55,076 nt of DNA. Source: Streptomyces rhizoryzae (lineage in GTDB: Bacteria > Actinomycetota > Actinomycetes > Streptomycetales > Streptomycetaceae). Location: contig NZ_JALMUV010000052.1 of assembly GCF_023155275.1 (NCBI RefSeq), positions 1-55,076 of the forward strand, written 5' to 3'. This document shows positions 35,659-45,635 of this stretch, piece by piece. A model generated the notes under the pieces. The model was not told the origin of the DNA, ran no database searches, and worked only from the letters and a program-made list of their open reading frames with translations. Numbering within the stretch: the stretch's first letter is position 1; every line of letters starts with the position of its first letter. Made by a program: the position numbers and the translations under genes.

Positions 35659-36348
35659 TCAGACGGCGTCGCCGTGAGCCCGCAGGAATCCGGTCGGCTC
35701 GATGCCCGACCCGTAGTTGGGGCCGGTGCGGACCTCGAAGTGCAGGTGCGGGCCGGTGGAGTTGCCGGTGCTGCCGGACAGGGCGATCTGCTGGCCCGCG
35801 GACACCTGCTGACCGACGTGGACCTGGATCTGCGACAGGTGCGCGTACTGGGTGTAGATGCCGTTGGCGTGCTTGATCACGATCGCGTTGCCGTAGGCCG
35901 GGCCGTCGCCGCCGCCGTTGGGACCGGCCTTGATGACCGTGCCCTCGTGGACGGCGTGGACCGCGGTACCGGTCGGCACGACGAAGTCCTGGCCGCTGTG
36001 CTTGTGCGCCCAGTGGCTGCCCGGGATGCCGAACGGCTCACCCAGGACGTACTGGTCCACCGGCTTCACCCAGGCGTCCGCCTTCTGCGCCGCGTTCGCC
36101 GTGGCCTTCACCGCGGCCGCCTTGGCGTCCTTGGCGGCCTTGGTCTGCGCGTCGGCCTGCGCGGCGACGGCCTTGCCGGTGCCGGCGGTCAGGTGCAGCA
36201 GCCCGCTGTCGGCGGCGGTGGCGACACCGGCGCCCAGCGCGGCGGTGATACCGGCACCGGCGACCACGACGGCGGCCCGGTGGCGCAGCCCGAACACGGT
36301 GTTCTTGGCGGACTTCTTGGAATTGCGTATGGCGGTGAACTCAGACAT
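35659..36348 (-). CDS. Secreted M23 (LytM) metallopeptidase
   Basis: 229 aa. A signal-like hydrophobic stretch (VVVAGAGITAALGAGVATAA, about residues 27-46) is followed by an Ala/Lys-rich helical linker (about 60-95). The LytM domain has the first zinc pair in HKHSGQDFVVPTG (H..D), then the GNAIVIKHANGIYTQYAHLS core and the HxH motif GPHLHFEVR. These residues fit an active peptidoglycan endopeptidase. GGAGG lies about 10 nt before the ATG at 36348. A long (about 460 bp) upstream region with repeated GTNAY words separates it from the NACHT gene. Confidence 0.93.
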   Translation of the reverse strand: MSEFTAIRNSKKSAKNTVFGLRHRAAVVVAGAGITAALGAGVATAADSGLLHLTAGTGKAVAAQADAQTKAAKDAKAAAVKATANAAQKADAWVKPVDQYVLGEPFGIPGSHWAHKHSGQDFVVPTGTAVHAVHEGTVIKAGPNGGGDGPAYGNAIVIKHANGIYTQYAHLSQIQVHVGQQVSAGQQIALSGSTGNSTGPHLHFEVRTGPNYGSGIEPTGFLRAHGDAV

Positions 36349-36600
36349 GCGGGCTTTTCCTCCGAAAGGGAAAGTCAGGGGGGTTTTCCCGGCTGCGGTC
36401 CGGGATCGCCATACCTTGGTAACCCGCCCGGCCGTCATGTCCAAGAGGCCGTTCCTACTAGGCGCACGCGTAATACCGGGACACTTCTTGACCGGCCCCG
36501 ATCGCCACCCACACCGCGCTGACCGGCGACGATGACTCTTCGGGCGCCCGCCGCCCACCCCGCCGCATTCTCCTAGCACACCTAGTACGGGCCCAATTCC
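36349..36600. other. Long leader/promoter region of the M23 gene
   Basis: Non-coding. On the minus strand it holds the Shine-Dalgarno GGAGG, a hairpin around CCCGGACCGCAGCCGGG (near 36388-36404) and CTAG-containing boxes near 36456 and 36574-36586 that may be -10 elements. It does not show the conserved blocks I would expect of a ydaO riboswitch. Confidence 0.45.
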
Positions 36601-36706
36601 TGTGCCCCATGTCACGAGAATCCCGGGCTTTTCTGTGGCCCGCATTACATACTCGGACAGCCCGCATGTGACCCGGGTTACGGGAATTACTGTGACCCGG
36701 ATTACG
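36601..36706. promoter_or_regulatory. Array of GTNAY direct repeats (candidate MtrA or Crp sites)
   Basis: Four 16-mers of the form TGTGNCCCnnrTYAC+R start at 36601, 36634, 36667 and 36691 (spacing 33, 33, 24). On the minus strand they read GTNAY-N4-G(T/C)CACA pairs, 9 nt apart, as in MtrA-type direct repeats. The copy at 36667 is almost a perfect dyad (GTGACCCGGGTTAC). The copy at 36601 fits GTG-N6-GNCAC described for Streptomyces Crp. Confidence 0.7.
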
Positions 36707-36812
36707 CAATTCAGGACCACCGGCTCCCGGTAACGGGGGGAAACGGCTGACCGGCGGTCGCCCGCCCCTCTAATCTGATCCCGGCACCGTCACAGGGGGG
36801 AACGAACCGCAC

Positions 36813-39800
36813 ATGGACCCGTCAGCAGTAGGCGCACGGCTCGCGTCCGCCGTCGTCGGACCGCTCGTGAAGAAGCTCTTCGTGGCGGAGGGGCCCGGCG
36901 CCGGCCTGGTGGACAAGCCGGTCCGCATCTCCGCCCTCGTCTCCTTCAAGGGCGAGCAGCGCACCCTCTCCGACCGCGACCTGGGCAAACTCGCCGGGGA
37001 ACTGGTGCGCCGCGCCGCCCGCTCCGCCGCCCCGGGCGAGCACCCGGTCCCCCCGGACGAGGAAACGGCCGTGGCCACCGCCCTGGCCACCACCCTCGCC
37101 GCCCTCTCCGCCCTCACCATGGACGACGTCCAGGCCGTCCGGCTCGGCCCCGCGGCCCTGGCGGAGAACCTGCGCGCCGCCGCCCCGCGGGCCACCCGCG
37201 ACCTCTCCCGCGACGCCGAACTCCTCCACGACACCCTGCTGGCCACCGCCTGCCTGCACATCGTGCACTTCTTCAGCCAGCGGTCCACCTTCGTCGCCCG
37301 CACCCTCGTCCAGCAGAGCCGCGGCCTGGACACCCTGATCAGCCGCATCGACGACTTCCTGGACCGCCACCCGTCCCCGCTCGCCGCCGACACCGCCTTC
37401 GAGCGCACCTACCTCGACTACGTCGCGCGCAAGCACAACCGCCTCACCATCTACGGCATCGACCTGCACAACTCCCCGGGCCGCTGGCCCCTGGACGCGG
37501 CCTACATGAGCCTGGAGGCGACCGCCGCCGGCACCGGCCCGCACGACCTGTTCGAGCAGTTCGAGATCCCCTTCGAGGGGCTGCCGGCCCGCAAGGCCGA
37601 ACCCGCCGACCAGGCCCTGGCCAACCGCTCCCGGGTCCTCCTCCGCGGCGTCGCCGGCTCGGGCAAGAGCACCCTCGTCCAGTGGCTCGCCGTCTCCTGC
37701 ACCCGGCCGCTGGCCGCCACCGCCCTGCCCCACCTCTACGGCCGGATCCCCTTCGTCCTCCCGCTGCGCACCCTGACCCGCTCCGGCGCGCCGCTGCCCA
37801 CCCCGGACCGCTTCCTGGCCGCCGTGGGCTGCCCGCACGCCGGCGCCCAGCCCGCCGGCTGGGCCGACCGCGTCCTGACCTCCGGCCGCGCCCTCCTCCT
37901 GATCGACGGCCTGGACGAGATCCCCGACCGCGAGCGCGAGGCCGCCCGCGCCTGGCTCCGCGACCTCCTCGACGCCTTCCCGGCCGACAACCGCTGGCTG
38001 GTCACCACCCGCCCCTCGGCGGTCCGCGACGACTGGCTGGCCCCGGACGGCTTCGCCGAACTGACCCTCTCCCCCATGAGCCGCGACGAGGTCGCCGCGT
38101 TCCTCACCCGCTGGCACCACGCCGCCACCCCGGACCCCGACGACCCCCACCTCCTCGCCGGCTACGAGCAGTCCCTCCTCGCCGCCGTCCGCACCAAACC
38201 CGACCTGGGCCGCCTCGCCACCAACCCCCTGATGTGCGGACTGATCTGCGCACTCCACCGCGACCGCCGCGGCTACCTCCCGCACGGCCGCAAGGAGCTC
38301 TACGACGCCGCGCTGAGCATGCTGCTCTCCCGCCGCGACCGCGAACGCGACATGCGCGGCCCGGACGGCATCGAGCTGGCCGACGAACCGCAGATCCAGC
38401 TCCTCCAGCGGCTCGCCTACTGGCTGATCCGCAACGGCCGCACCGAACTCGACCGCGACCGCGCCGAACGCCTCCTCGCCGACGCCCTCCCCGCCGTCCC
38501 CGCCGCCGCCTCCCAGGGCCCCGCCCCGGCGGTCTTCCGCCACCTCCTGCTCCGCAGCGGCCTCCTCCGCGAACCGGCGCCCGGCACCGTGGACTTCGTC
38601 CACCGCACCTTCCAGGACTACCTGGGCGCCAAGGCCGCCGTCGAGGAAGGCGACTTCGGCCTCCTCCTCCACCACGCCGCGGACTCCCAGTGGGAGGACG
38701 TGATCCGCATGGCCGTCGCCCACGCCCGCCCCCGCGAACGCGTCGAGCTGCTGCGCGGCCTCCTCGCCCGCGGCGAACTCCGCGTCGACCTGCTCGCCGT
38801 GGCCTGCCTGGAACACGCCACGGAACTGGACCCGGCGGTCCGCGACGAGGTCAACGCCCGGGCCCGCGCCATCCTCCCGCCCCGCACCCGCGAGGAGTCC
38901 AACCTCCTCGCCGACACCGGCCCCCTCGTCCTGGAACTGCTCCCCGGCCCCGAGGGGTTGGAGGACGACGAGGCCCAGGAAGTCATTCACACGGCCGCCA
39001 CCATCGGCACGGACGCGGCACTGGAATGCGTCAAGCGCTTCCGGGACCACCCGTCCCTCGCCGTCCGCTCCCAACTCGGCCTCCACTGGGCCACGTTCGG
39101 CACCGACCGCTACGCGGAAGAAGTCATCCGCCACCTCGGCCCCGACACGCCCGTCACCGTGTCCTCCCCCGAGGAACTGCACCTGCTGAGGTCCCTCGGC
39201 GGCCGCCCCCGTACGACCGTCAACGGCCCGTTCACCACCGCGGAACTCCTCGGCGGCCTCCACCCCCAGCTCACGCATCTCACGCTGAGCGGAAATCCGG
39301 ACCTCGACGATCTGGCCTTCCTCCGGGAATTCCCGTCCCTGGATTCGCTGTCCCTCCAGAACTGCCCCGGCGTCGCCTCCGTCGCCCCGCTCGCCGGCCT
39401 GCCCCTGCGCTATCTCTCCGTCTCCGGGATCGGCCGTACGCCACGAGGTCTGGCCCGTCTGGACCGGCTGACCTCCCTGATGCTCATGGTCCCGCTCCCG
39501 CCGGAGGGGCTCGACGCCCTGCCGGGCCGGGCTCCGCTGACCCACCTCCTGGTCGGCGAGCGGCTTCCCGACCTCACCGGCCTCACCGCCTGGCCGGGCC
39601 TGAAGAGCCTCCAGCTGCGGAAGTTCCCGGGCGACTCCGCCCCCGACCAGTGGCAGGCGCTTTCCCGCCTGGACCACCTGGCGGACTTCTCCCTCGGTCT
39701 GGCGGAAGAGGAAACGACCTTCCGCATTCCCCGGAACCTCCGCCTCCCCCAGGTGGAAATGCTCAGCCTGATCAATATCGGGTACCGCCCCCTGGCCGAA

Positions 39801-40010
39801 TTCGGCGCTCTCCTCCCCGCCCTCCTCCCGGCCTTCCCGAACGTCCGCACCCTCCAGCTCTACGGCCTGATAGGCGGCTCCCTGGACCTCTCCCCCGTCG
39901 AGGCGCTCCCCGCCCTCGAAAAGCTCTACCTCTCCTACCTCACCCCGTCCCCCGCCTCCCCCCTCCCGCCCCACCTGGACGTCACCTACTACCCCCGCCC
40001 CCGCGACTGA
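36813..40010 (+). CDS. NACHT NTPase with leucine-rich C-terminus (bacterial NLR-like)
   Basis: 1065 aa STAND-class NTPase. Residues about 1-200 are mostly helical, like the NACHT N-terminal helical (NNH) domains. The NACHT domain has Walker A RGVAGSGKSTLVQW (about 277-290), Walker B ALLLIDGLDEIPDRE (about 358-372), and STAND features VTTRPSA and FAELTLSPMS. A winged/helical linker ends near VDFVHRTFQDYLGAKA. About 810-1050 are irregular leucine-rich repeats (LTHLTLSGNPDLDDLAFLRE, LRYLSVSGIG, LKSLQLRKFPG). Such proteins are known or suspected phage-defence sensors. The ATG at 36813 has GGGGGGAA upstream. Monocistronic. Confidence 0.92.
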   Translation: MDPSAVGARLASAVVGPLVKKLFVAEGPGAGLVDKPVRISALVSFKGEQRTLSDRDLGKLAGELVRRAARSAAPGEHPVPPDEETAVATALATTLAALSALTMDDVQAVRLGPAALAENLRAAAPRATRDLSRDAELLHDTLLATACLHIVHFFSQRSTFVARTLVQQSRGLDTLISRIDDFLDRHPSPLAADTAFERTYLDYVARKHNRLTIYGIDLHNSPGRWPLDAAYMSLEATAAGTGPHDLFEQFEIPFEGLPARKAEPADQALANRSRVLLRGVAGSGKSTLVQWLAVSCTRPLAATALPHLYGRIPFVLPLRTLTRSGAPLPTPDRFLAAVGCPHAGAQPAGWADRVLTSGRALLLIDGLDEIPDREREAARAWLRDLLDAFPADNRWLVTTRPSAVRDDWLAPDGFAELTLSPMSRDEVAAFLTRWHHAATPDPDDPHLLAGYEQSLLAAVRTKPDLGRLATNPLMCGLICALHRDRRGYLPHGRKELYDAALSMLLSRRDRERDMRGPDGIELADEPQIQLLQRLAYWLIRNGRTELDRDRAERLLADALPAVPAAASQGPAPAVFRHLLLRSGLLREPAPGTVDFVHRTFQDYLGAKAAVEEGDFGLLLHHAADSQWEDVIRMAVAHARPRERVELLRGLLARGELRVDLLAVACLEHATELDPAVRDEVNARARAILPPRTREESNLLADTGPLVLELLPGPEGLEDDEAQEVIHTAATIGTDAALECVKRFRDHPSLAVRSQLGLHWATFGTDRYAEEVIRHLGPDTPVTVSSPEELHLLRSLGGRPRTTVNGPFTTAELLGGLHPQLTHLTLSGNPDLDDLAFLREFPSLDSLSLQNCPGVASVAPLAGLPLRYLSVSGIGRTPRGLARLDRLTSLMLMVPLPPEGLDALPGRAPLTHLLVGERLPDLTGLTAWPGLKSLQLRKFPGDSAPDQWQALSRLDHLADFSLGLAEEETTFRIPRNLRLPQVEMLSLINIGYRPLAEFGALLPALLPAFPNVRTLQLYGLIGGSLDLSPVEALPALEKLYLSYLTPSPASPLPPHLDVTYYPRPRD

Positions 40011-40024
40011 CCGAAGGCACCACG

Positions 40025-40073
40025 CACAACCGCCCCGGAACCGCACATCACGTGCGGTCCCGGGGCGGTTGTG
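40025..40073. terminator. Very strong bidirectional terminator
   Basis: A 22-bp stem with one mismatch (40025-40046 with 40052-40073) and a 5-nt loop, between the convergent NACHT gene and clpC. The palindrome continues weakly outside the arms. Confidence 0.9.
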
Positions 40074-40086
40074 TGCGTGCTCGGGC

Positions 40087-42609
<2,523 letters not shown>

Positions 42610-43106
42610 CGTTAATCGCTCCTCAGAGCGGTCAGGCAGTAAGGGGTCGGTCCCCTCCCTGTCCTTCCGCATGCTAGTCCCGCAGGGCGGGACAGCTCAT
42701 TCCAACTGCCGACACCCGTCCGGATCACCCCGCTCCGACGGGGAAATTTACTGCCGAACAGCTGACATCTGCTCCAACTCGATGGTGCGAGACGATGTTC
42801 CCGCAGGCCAGGCATATACGCATGCCGCCACTACGCCCGTGGCGAACGCGCCCCTCGCCGACACACCGTCCGCCACCGGTCAAAGACGGCGGCGAACTGC
42901 TCCGTGCGCCGGTCACAGCGTCTCTTCCCACTGAGACTTTCTTACCCGCTGCCACTGACACTCCATGCGGCGCGGGCCTTTCCCCTCCGCTACGGGCGAA
43001 CAACCCCACGCCCCGCGATGCACCCGCACTCCCCACCTCGATACACGGAATGCAATCCTCCGCACACCCTCCGTAACCTTCCGTCGGGTCGGGAGTTGCA
43101 CCGGGC
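42610..43106. other. Divergent control region, clpC / 43.1-kb gene
   Basis: 497 bp with no supported gene and lower GC than the genes around it. Three GGCGAAC words (42841, 42891, 42995) resemble halves of ClgR-type sites, a known activator of clp genes in Streptomyces, but none forms a convincing full palindrome. Confidence 0.4.
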
Positions 43107-43787
43107 ATGGCCCGCGCGCTTCCGCGACCCCGCTCGCCCCTCGCCACCGTCCGCCGGTGGTACGAGGACGAACTGGGCTGGCCGACCACCGGCACCGAGC
43201 CGGTGGAGCTGCTCACGGGGGTCCGCTTCGACGTCCTGGAGATGCCCGCCGACGCGGGGCGCGCCGTGCTGCGGCGGCTGCCGCACACCGGCCCGGCCGC
43301 GCTCCTGCGGCCCGGACGGGGCGCGCAGCGCCCGCCGGATCGGCCGAAACTGCTCCTGCTCGTCGCGCCGGGCGGCGCGGAGGAGCTCCCGGGAATCCTG
43401 GAATGGCTGGAGTGGGGGGCGCTCGCCGCGGATCTCACGGCGCGCGGGGCCGGGGGGCGGATGCCCGCACCGGCGCCCCCCTCGCAAGGCCGCGCCTCAA
43501 GCGGCTGCGGCGCGCGGGAGGCCGCGGGGTGGGTGCGGCCTCCCCGGCCTGGGTACGAGGCCGCGGATTCCCTGCCCACCACGGGGATCGGGGCAGGAAT
43601 CGGGGACGGTGGGGACGCCCCCGACCTCGTACGGCTCGTGAGCGCGGCGGCGACGGAGTGCCACCGGGCCCGGTTGGAACGTGCGCGTAATGGCCAATCG
43701 GATCGCGCCTGCGGCGCTCAGCCGTTGGCCTTCTCGAATGCCTCGCGAATGTCGGCGGGGACCCGGCCGCGGTCATTGACGTTGTAG
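43107..43787 (+). CDS. Uncharacterised conserved protein between clpC and lsr2
   Basis: 226 aa. The N-terminal half (TVRRWYEDELGWPTTG, ELLTGVRFDVLEMPADAGRA, then a LLLLVAPGG strand) resembles the start of bifunctional DNA primase/polymerase-like domains, where RWY..ELGWP..P precedes a GVRFDVLE core. Catalytic Asp residues of a polymerase are not evident. The C-terminal third is low-complexity, and its last 70 bases overlap the 3' end of lsr2 on the other strand. A homologue sits in the same slot in S. coelicolor. The C-terminal residues may therefore be loosely constrained. Confidence 0.7.
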   Translation: MARALPRPRSPLATVRRWYEDELGWPTTGTEPVELLTGVRFDVLEMPADAGRAVLRRLPHTGPAALLRPGRGAQRPPDRPKLLLLVAPGGAEELPGILEWLEWGALAADLTARGAGGRMPAPAPPSQGRASSGCGAREAAGWVRPPRPGYEAADSLPTTGIGAGIGDGGDAPDLVRLVSAAATECHRARLERARNGQSDRACGAQPLAFSNASRMSAGTRPRSLTL

Positions 43788-44050
43788 CCGTTCTCCTTCG
43801 CCCAGGCGCGGATCTTCGCGGTGTCCTGGGAGCCGGCGGAAGCGGCGCGGGTCTTGCCGCGGCCGGCGGAACGGCCACCGGTCTTGCGGCCGGCCTTCAC
43901 GAAGTCGGCCAGCGACTCGCGCAGCTTCTCCGCGTTGGCGTCGGAGAGGTCGATCTCGTAGGACTTACCGTCGAGAGCGAACGTCACCGTCTCGTGGGCC
44001 TCGCCACCGTCGAGGTCGTCGACAAGAAGAACCTGAACCTTCTGTGCCAC
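43718..44050 (-). CDS. lsr2: Nucleoid-associated silencer Lsr2
   Basis: 110 aa, full length. The N-terminal dimerisation domain is QKVQVLLVDDLDGGEAHETV; a basic linker KAGRKTGGRSAGRGKTR follows; the C-terminal DNA-binding domain IRAWAKENGYNVNDRGRVPA carries the RGR AT-hook-like motif. It silences AT-rich foreign DNA. The GTG at 44050 has GAAAGGGAA upstream. The upstream region to about 44140 is AT-rich for this genome and contains a dyad. Confidence 0.97.
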   Translation of the reverse strand: MAQKVQVLLVDDLDGGEAHETVTFALDGKSYEIDLSDANAEKLRESLADFVKAGRKTGGRSAGRGKTRAASAGSQDTAKIRAWAKENGYNVNDRGRVPADIREAFEKANG

Positions 44051-44207
44051 CAGGTTTCCCTTTCATCGAATGTGGATTACGACGGAAAGCAAACCGCTTT
44101 TCCGGGAAAAACACAAACCCTTGGGTAGGGTTCACTTGCCCACACAGCGGGGAACGCATGCTTCCGTAGCCATGAGATAGGGGAGCGATTCGGACATAGA
44201 ACGCTGA
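44051..44207. promoter_or_regulatory. AT-rich promoter region of lsr2
   Basis: Contains AT-rich stretches (44086-44117) and the dyad AACCCT-N5-AGGGTT at 44116-44132. AT-rich DNA here would suit autoregulation by Lsr2. Exact -10/-35 boxes are unclear. Confidence 0.5.
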
Positions 44208-44726
44208 TCACAGGTGCAGAAGCATGCGGCTGTTGCCCAGGGTGTTGGGCTTCACTCGTTCGAGGCCGAGGAACTCCGCAACCCCCTCGTCATAGGAACG
44301 CAGCAGTTCGCTGTAGACATCCCCGTCTACGGGAGTCTCGCCGATCTCGACGAAGCCGTGCTTGGCGAAGAAGTCGACTTCGAAGGTGAGGCAGAAAATG
44401 CGCCGCACTCCCAGCCACCGGGCGGTGGCCACCAGCTTGGCCAGGACCTGGTGCCCGACCCCGGCACCGCGCATCGCCGGGTCCACCGCCAGGGTGCGGA
44501 CCTCCGCGAGGTCTTCCCACATGACGTGCAGTGCGCCGCAGCCCACGACCTCGGCGTCCTCGTCCCGCTCGGCGACCCAGAACTCCTGGATGTCCTCGTA
44601 AAGCGTGACGGTGGCTTTGTCGAGCAGGATCCCCTCGCGCGAGTAGGCGTCGATGAGGCGGCGTACGGCCGGGACATCGCCGGTCCGGGCGCGGCGGACG
44701 GTGAGCCCTTTTGAATGCGCTGGCAT
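44208..44726 (-). CDS. GNAT acetyltransferase, probable short N-acetylglutamate synthase
   Basis: 172 aa. The GNAT core has VRTLAVDPAMRGAGVGHQVL (acetyl-CoA loop, about residues 73-92) and FCLTFEVDFFAKHGF. The N-terminus LTVRRARTGDVPAVRRLIDA and the EVVGCGALHVMWEDLAEVRT strand are like the short ArgA-type amino-acid acetyltransferases annotated in Streptomyces. The ATG at 44726 is preceded at 6 nt by TAGCGT (44733-44738), which lies inside the end of the BlaI-type gene, so it is probably leaderless with its own promoter despite a 9-nt gap to that gene. Confidence 0.82.
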   Translation of the reverse strand: MPAHSKGLTVRRARTGDVPAVRRLIDAYSREGILLDKATVTLYEDIQEFWVAERDEDAEVVGCGALHVMWEDLAEVRTLAVDPAMRGAGVGHQVLAKLVATARWLGVRRIFCLTFEVDFFAKHGFVEIGETPVDGDVYSELLRSYDEGVAEFLGLERVKPNTLGNSRMLLHL

Positions 44727-44732
44727 GCCCGG

Positions 44733-44738
44733 ACGCTA
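44733..44738 (-). promoter_or_regulatory. -10 box of the GNAT gene inside the upstream gene
   Basis: TAGCGT spans the last bases of the BlaI-type gene (stop at 44736) and sits 6 nt before the GNAT ATG. Confidence 0.55.
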
Positions 44739-45254
44739 TCGCTCCTTGCCGCCGGCCTCCGCTCCGGGTTCATCTCCGGCGCCGGCCGGGGCTTCCCCGG
44801 GCGCGTGCGGGTGTTCTTCGCGGGGGGCTTCCGCAGCCCCTTCCCGGTGCCGTTCCCGGGCGGCGGTCTGTTCTTCCCCGGCGTCGTCCGGGTCGTCGGC
44901 CTGCACCATCCGTACGGCGTCGCGCAGGGCTTGCCGTTGTTCGGGCGACATCATGCCGAAGAAGGCGACCAGTGCGGCCGCGGGGTTGTCACTGGCGGAC
45001 CACGCTTCGTTCATCAGTGCGGCCGAGTAGGCGGCGCGAGTGGAGACCGCCTCATATCGATAGGCGCGGCCTTCGGCTTCGCGGCGGACCCAGCCCTTCT
45101 GATGGAGGTTGTCCAATACGGTCATGACCGTTGTGTAGGCGATCGACCGCTCCTTCTGGAGATCCTCCAGGACTTCCCGAACGGTGACCGGGCGGTTCCA
45201 CTCCCAGACCCGCGTCATCACCGCGTCTTCCAGATCACCCAAGCGTCTCGGCAC
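44736..45254 (-). CDS. BlaI/MecI-family transcriptional repressor
   Basis: 172 aa. The winged helix is clear: GDLEDAVMTRVWEWNRPVTV and AYTTVMTVLDNLHQKGWVRR, then the wing AYRYEAVSTRAAYSAALM. The C-terminal third is an acidic, disordered tail (AGEEQ..., GEAPAGAGDEPGAEAGGKER) not seen in staphylococcal BlaI. No BlaR-type sensor protease is adjacent. The GTG at 45254 has TATTCT 6 nt upstream, so it is probably leaderless and may overlap its own operator. Confidence 0.88.
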   Translation of the reverse strand: MPRRLGDLEDAVMTRVWEWNRPVTVREVLEDLQKERSIAYTTVMTVLDNLHQKGWVRREAEGRAYRYEAVSTRAAYSAALMNEAWSASDNPAAALVAFFGMMSPEQRQALRDAVRMVQADDPDDAGEEQTAARERHREGAAEAPREEHPHAPGEAPAGAGDEPGAEAGGKER

Positions 45255-45319
45255 ACAAGAAGAATAGTGGGAGATGTCGCGAATGCCGGTTGATCTCGTT
45301 GCGTTTGGCCCGGAAAAAG

Positions 45320-45358
45320 GCGGTACGGCCCGGGACGGTCAATCCCGGGCCGTACCGC
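45320..45358. terminator. Strong hairpin after the 59-aa gene
   Basis: A perfect 16-bp stem (45320-45335 with 45343-45358) with a 7-nt loop and, on the minus strand, a TTTTTCC run just beyond. It terminates the small membrane protein gene before the BlaI-type promoter. Confidence 0.88.
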
Positions 45359-45387
45359 ACGCGGACGGGCCGCCGAAAAGGCGGGGT

Positions 45388-45567
45388 TCAGGCGCCGAAC
45401 GCCTTGGGCTCCTGCCCGGCGGCCTCGGCGCGCGCGAACGCCTCGTCGACGGCCGCGTCCTCCTTCGACTTGTTCTGGCCGCCCTGGCTCTTGATCATCG
45501 TGATGATCAGGCAGGTGAAGGCCACTGCCATCACTACGGGCGGAAGCAGCGCTGCGACGTAATCCAT
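45388..45567 (-). CDS. 59-aa single-span membrane protein
   Basis: MDYVAALLPPVVMAVAFTCL opens a membrane span (about residues 5-24). A basic/Gln stretch (KSQGGQNKSKED) and an acidic Ala-rich helix ending QEPKAFGA follow. AAGGAGG lies 9 nt before the ATG at 45567, the best Shine-Dalgarno in the area, and a strong terminator follows, so it is a real small gene. Function is unknown. The topology suggests a short N-out, C-in protein. Confidence 0.85.
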   Translation of the reverse strand: MDYVAALLPPVVMAVAFTCLIITMIKSQGGQNKSKEDAAVDEAFARAEAAGQEPKAFGA

Positions 45568-45635
45568 GGCAAGGGGCCTCCTTCAAGGCGTGAGCCCGCG
45601 ATGCGTACTGAGCCAGGAGCCAGAGTACGCAGCGC

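Noticed and set aside
36349..36600. ydaO (c-di-AMP) riboswitch upstream of the M23 gene
   Set aside because: Streptomyces wall hydrolases often carry one, and disA is in this window, but I do not find the conserved blocks such as GACAGCTAACC. A covariance-model search would settle it.
42841..43001. ClgR operator for clpC
   Set aside because: Three GGCGAAC words are present but no full palindrome; such 7-mers are common in this GC range.
42725..43582. Minus-strand open frame covering the clpC upstream region
   Set aside because: Low-complexity Arg/Ser/Pro product, crosses a divergent promoter region and opposes the gene at 43107.
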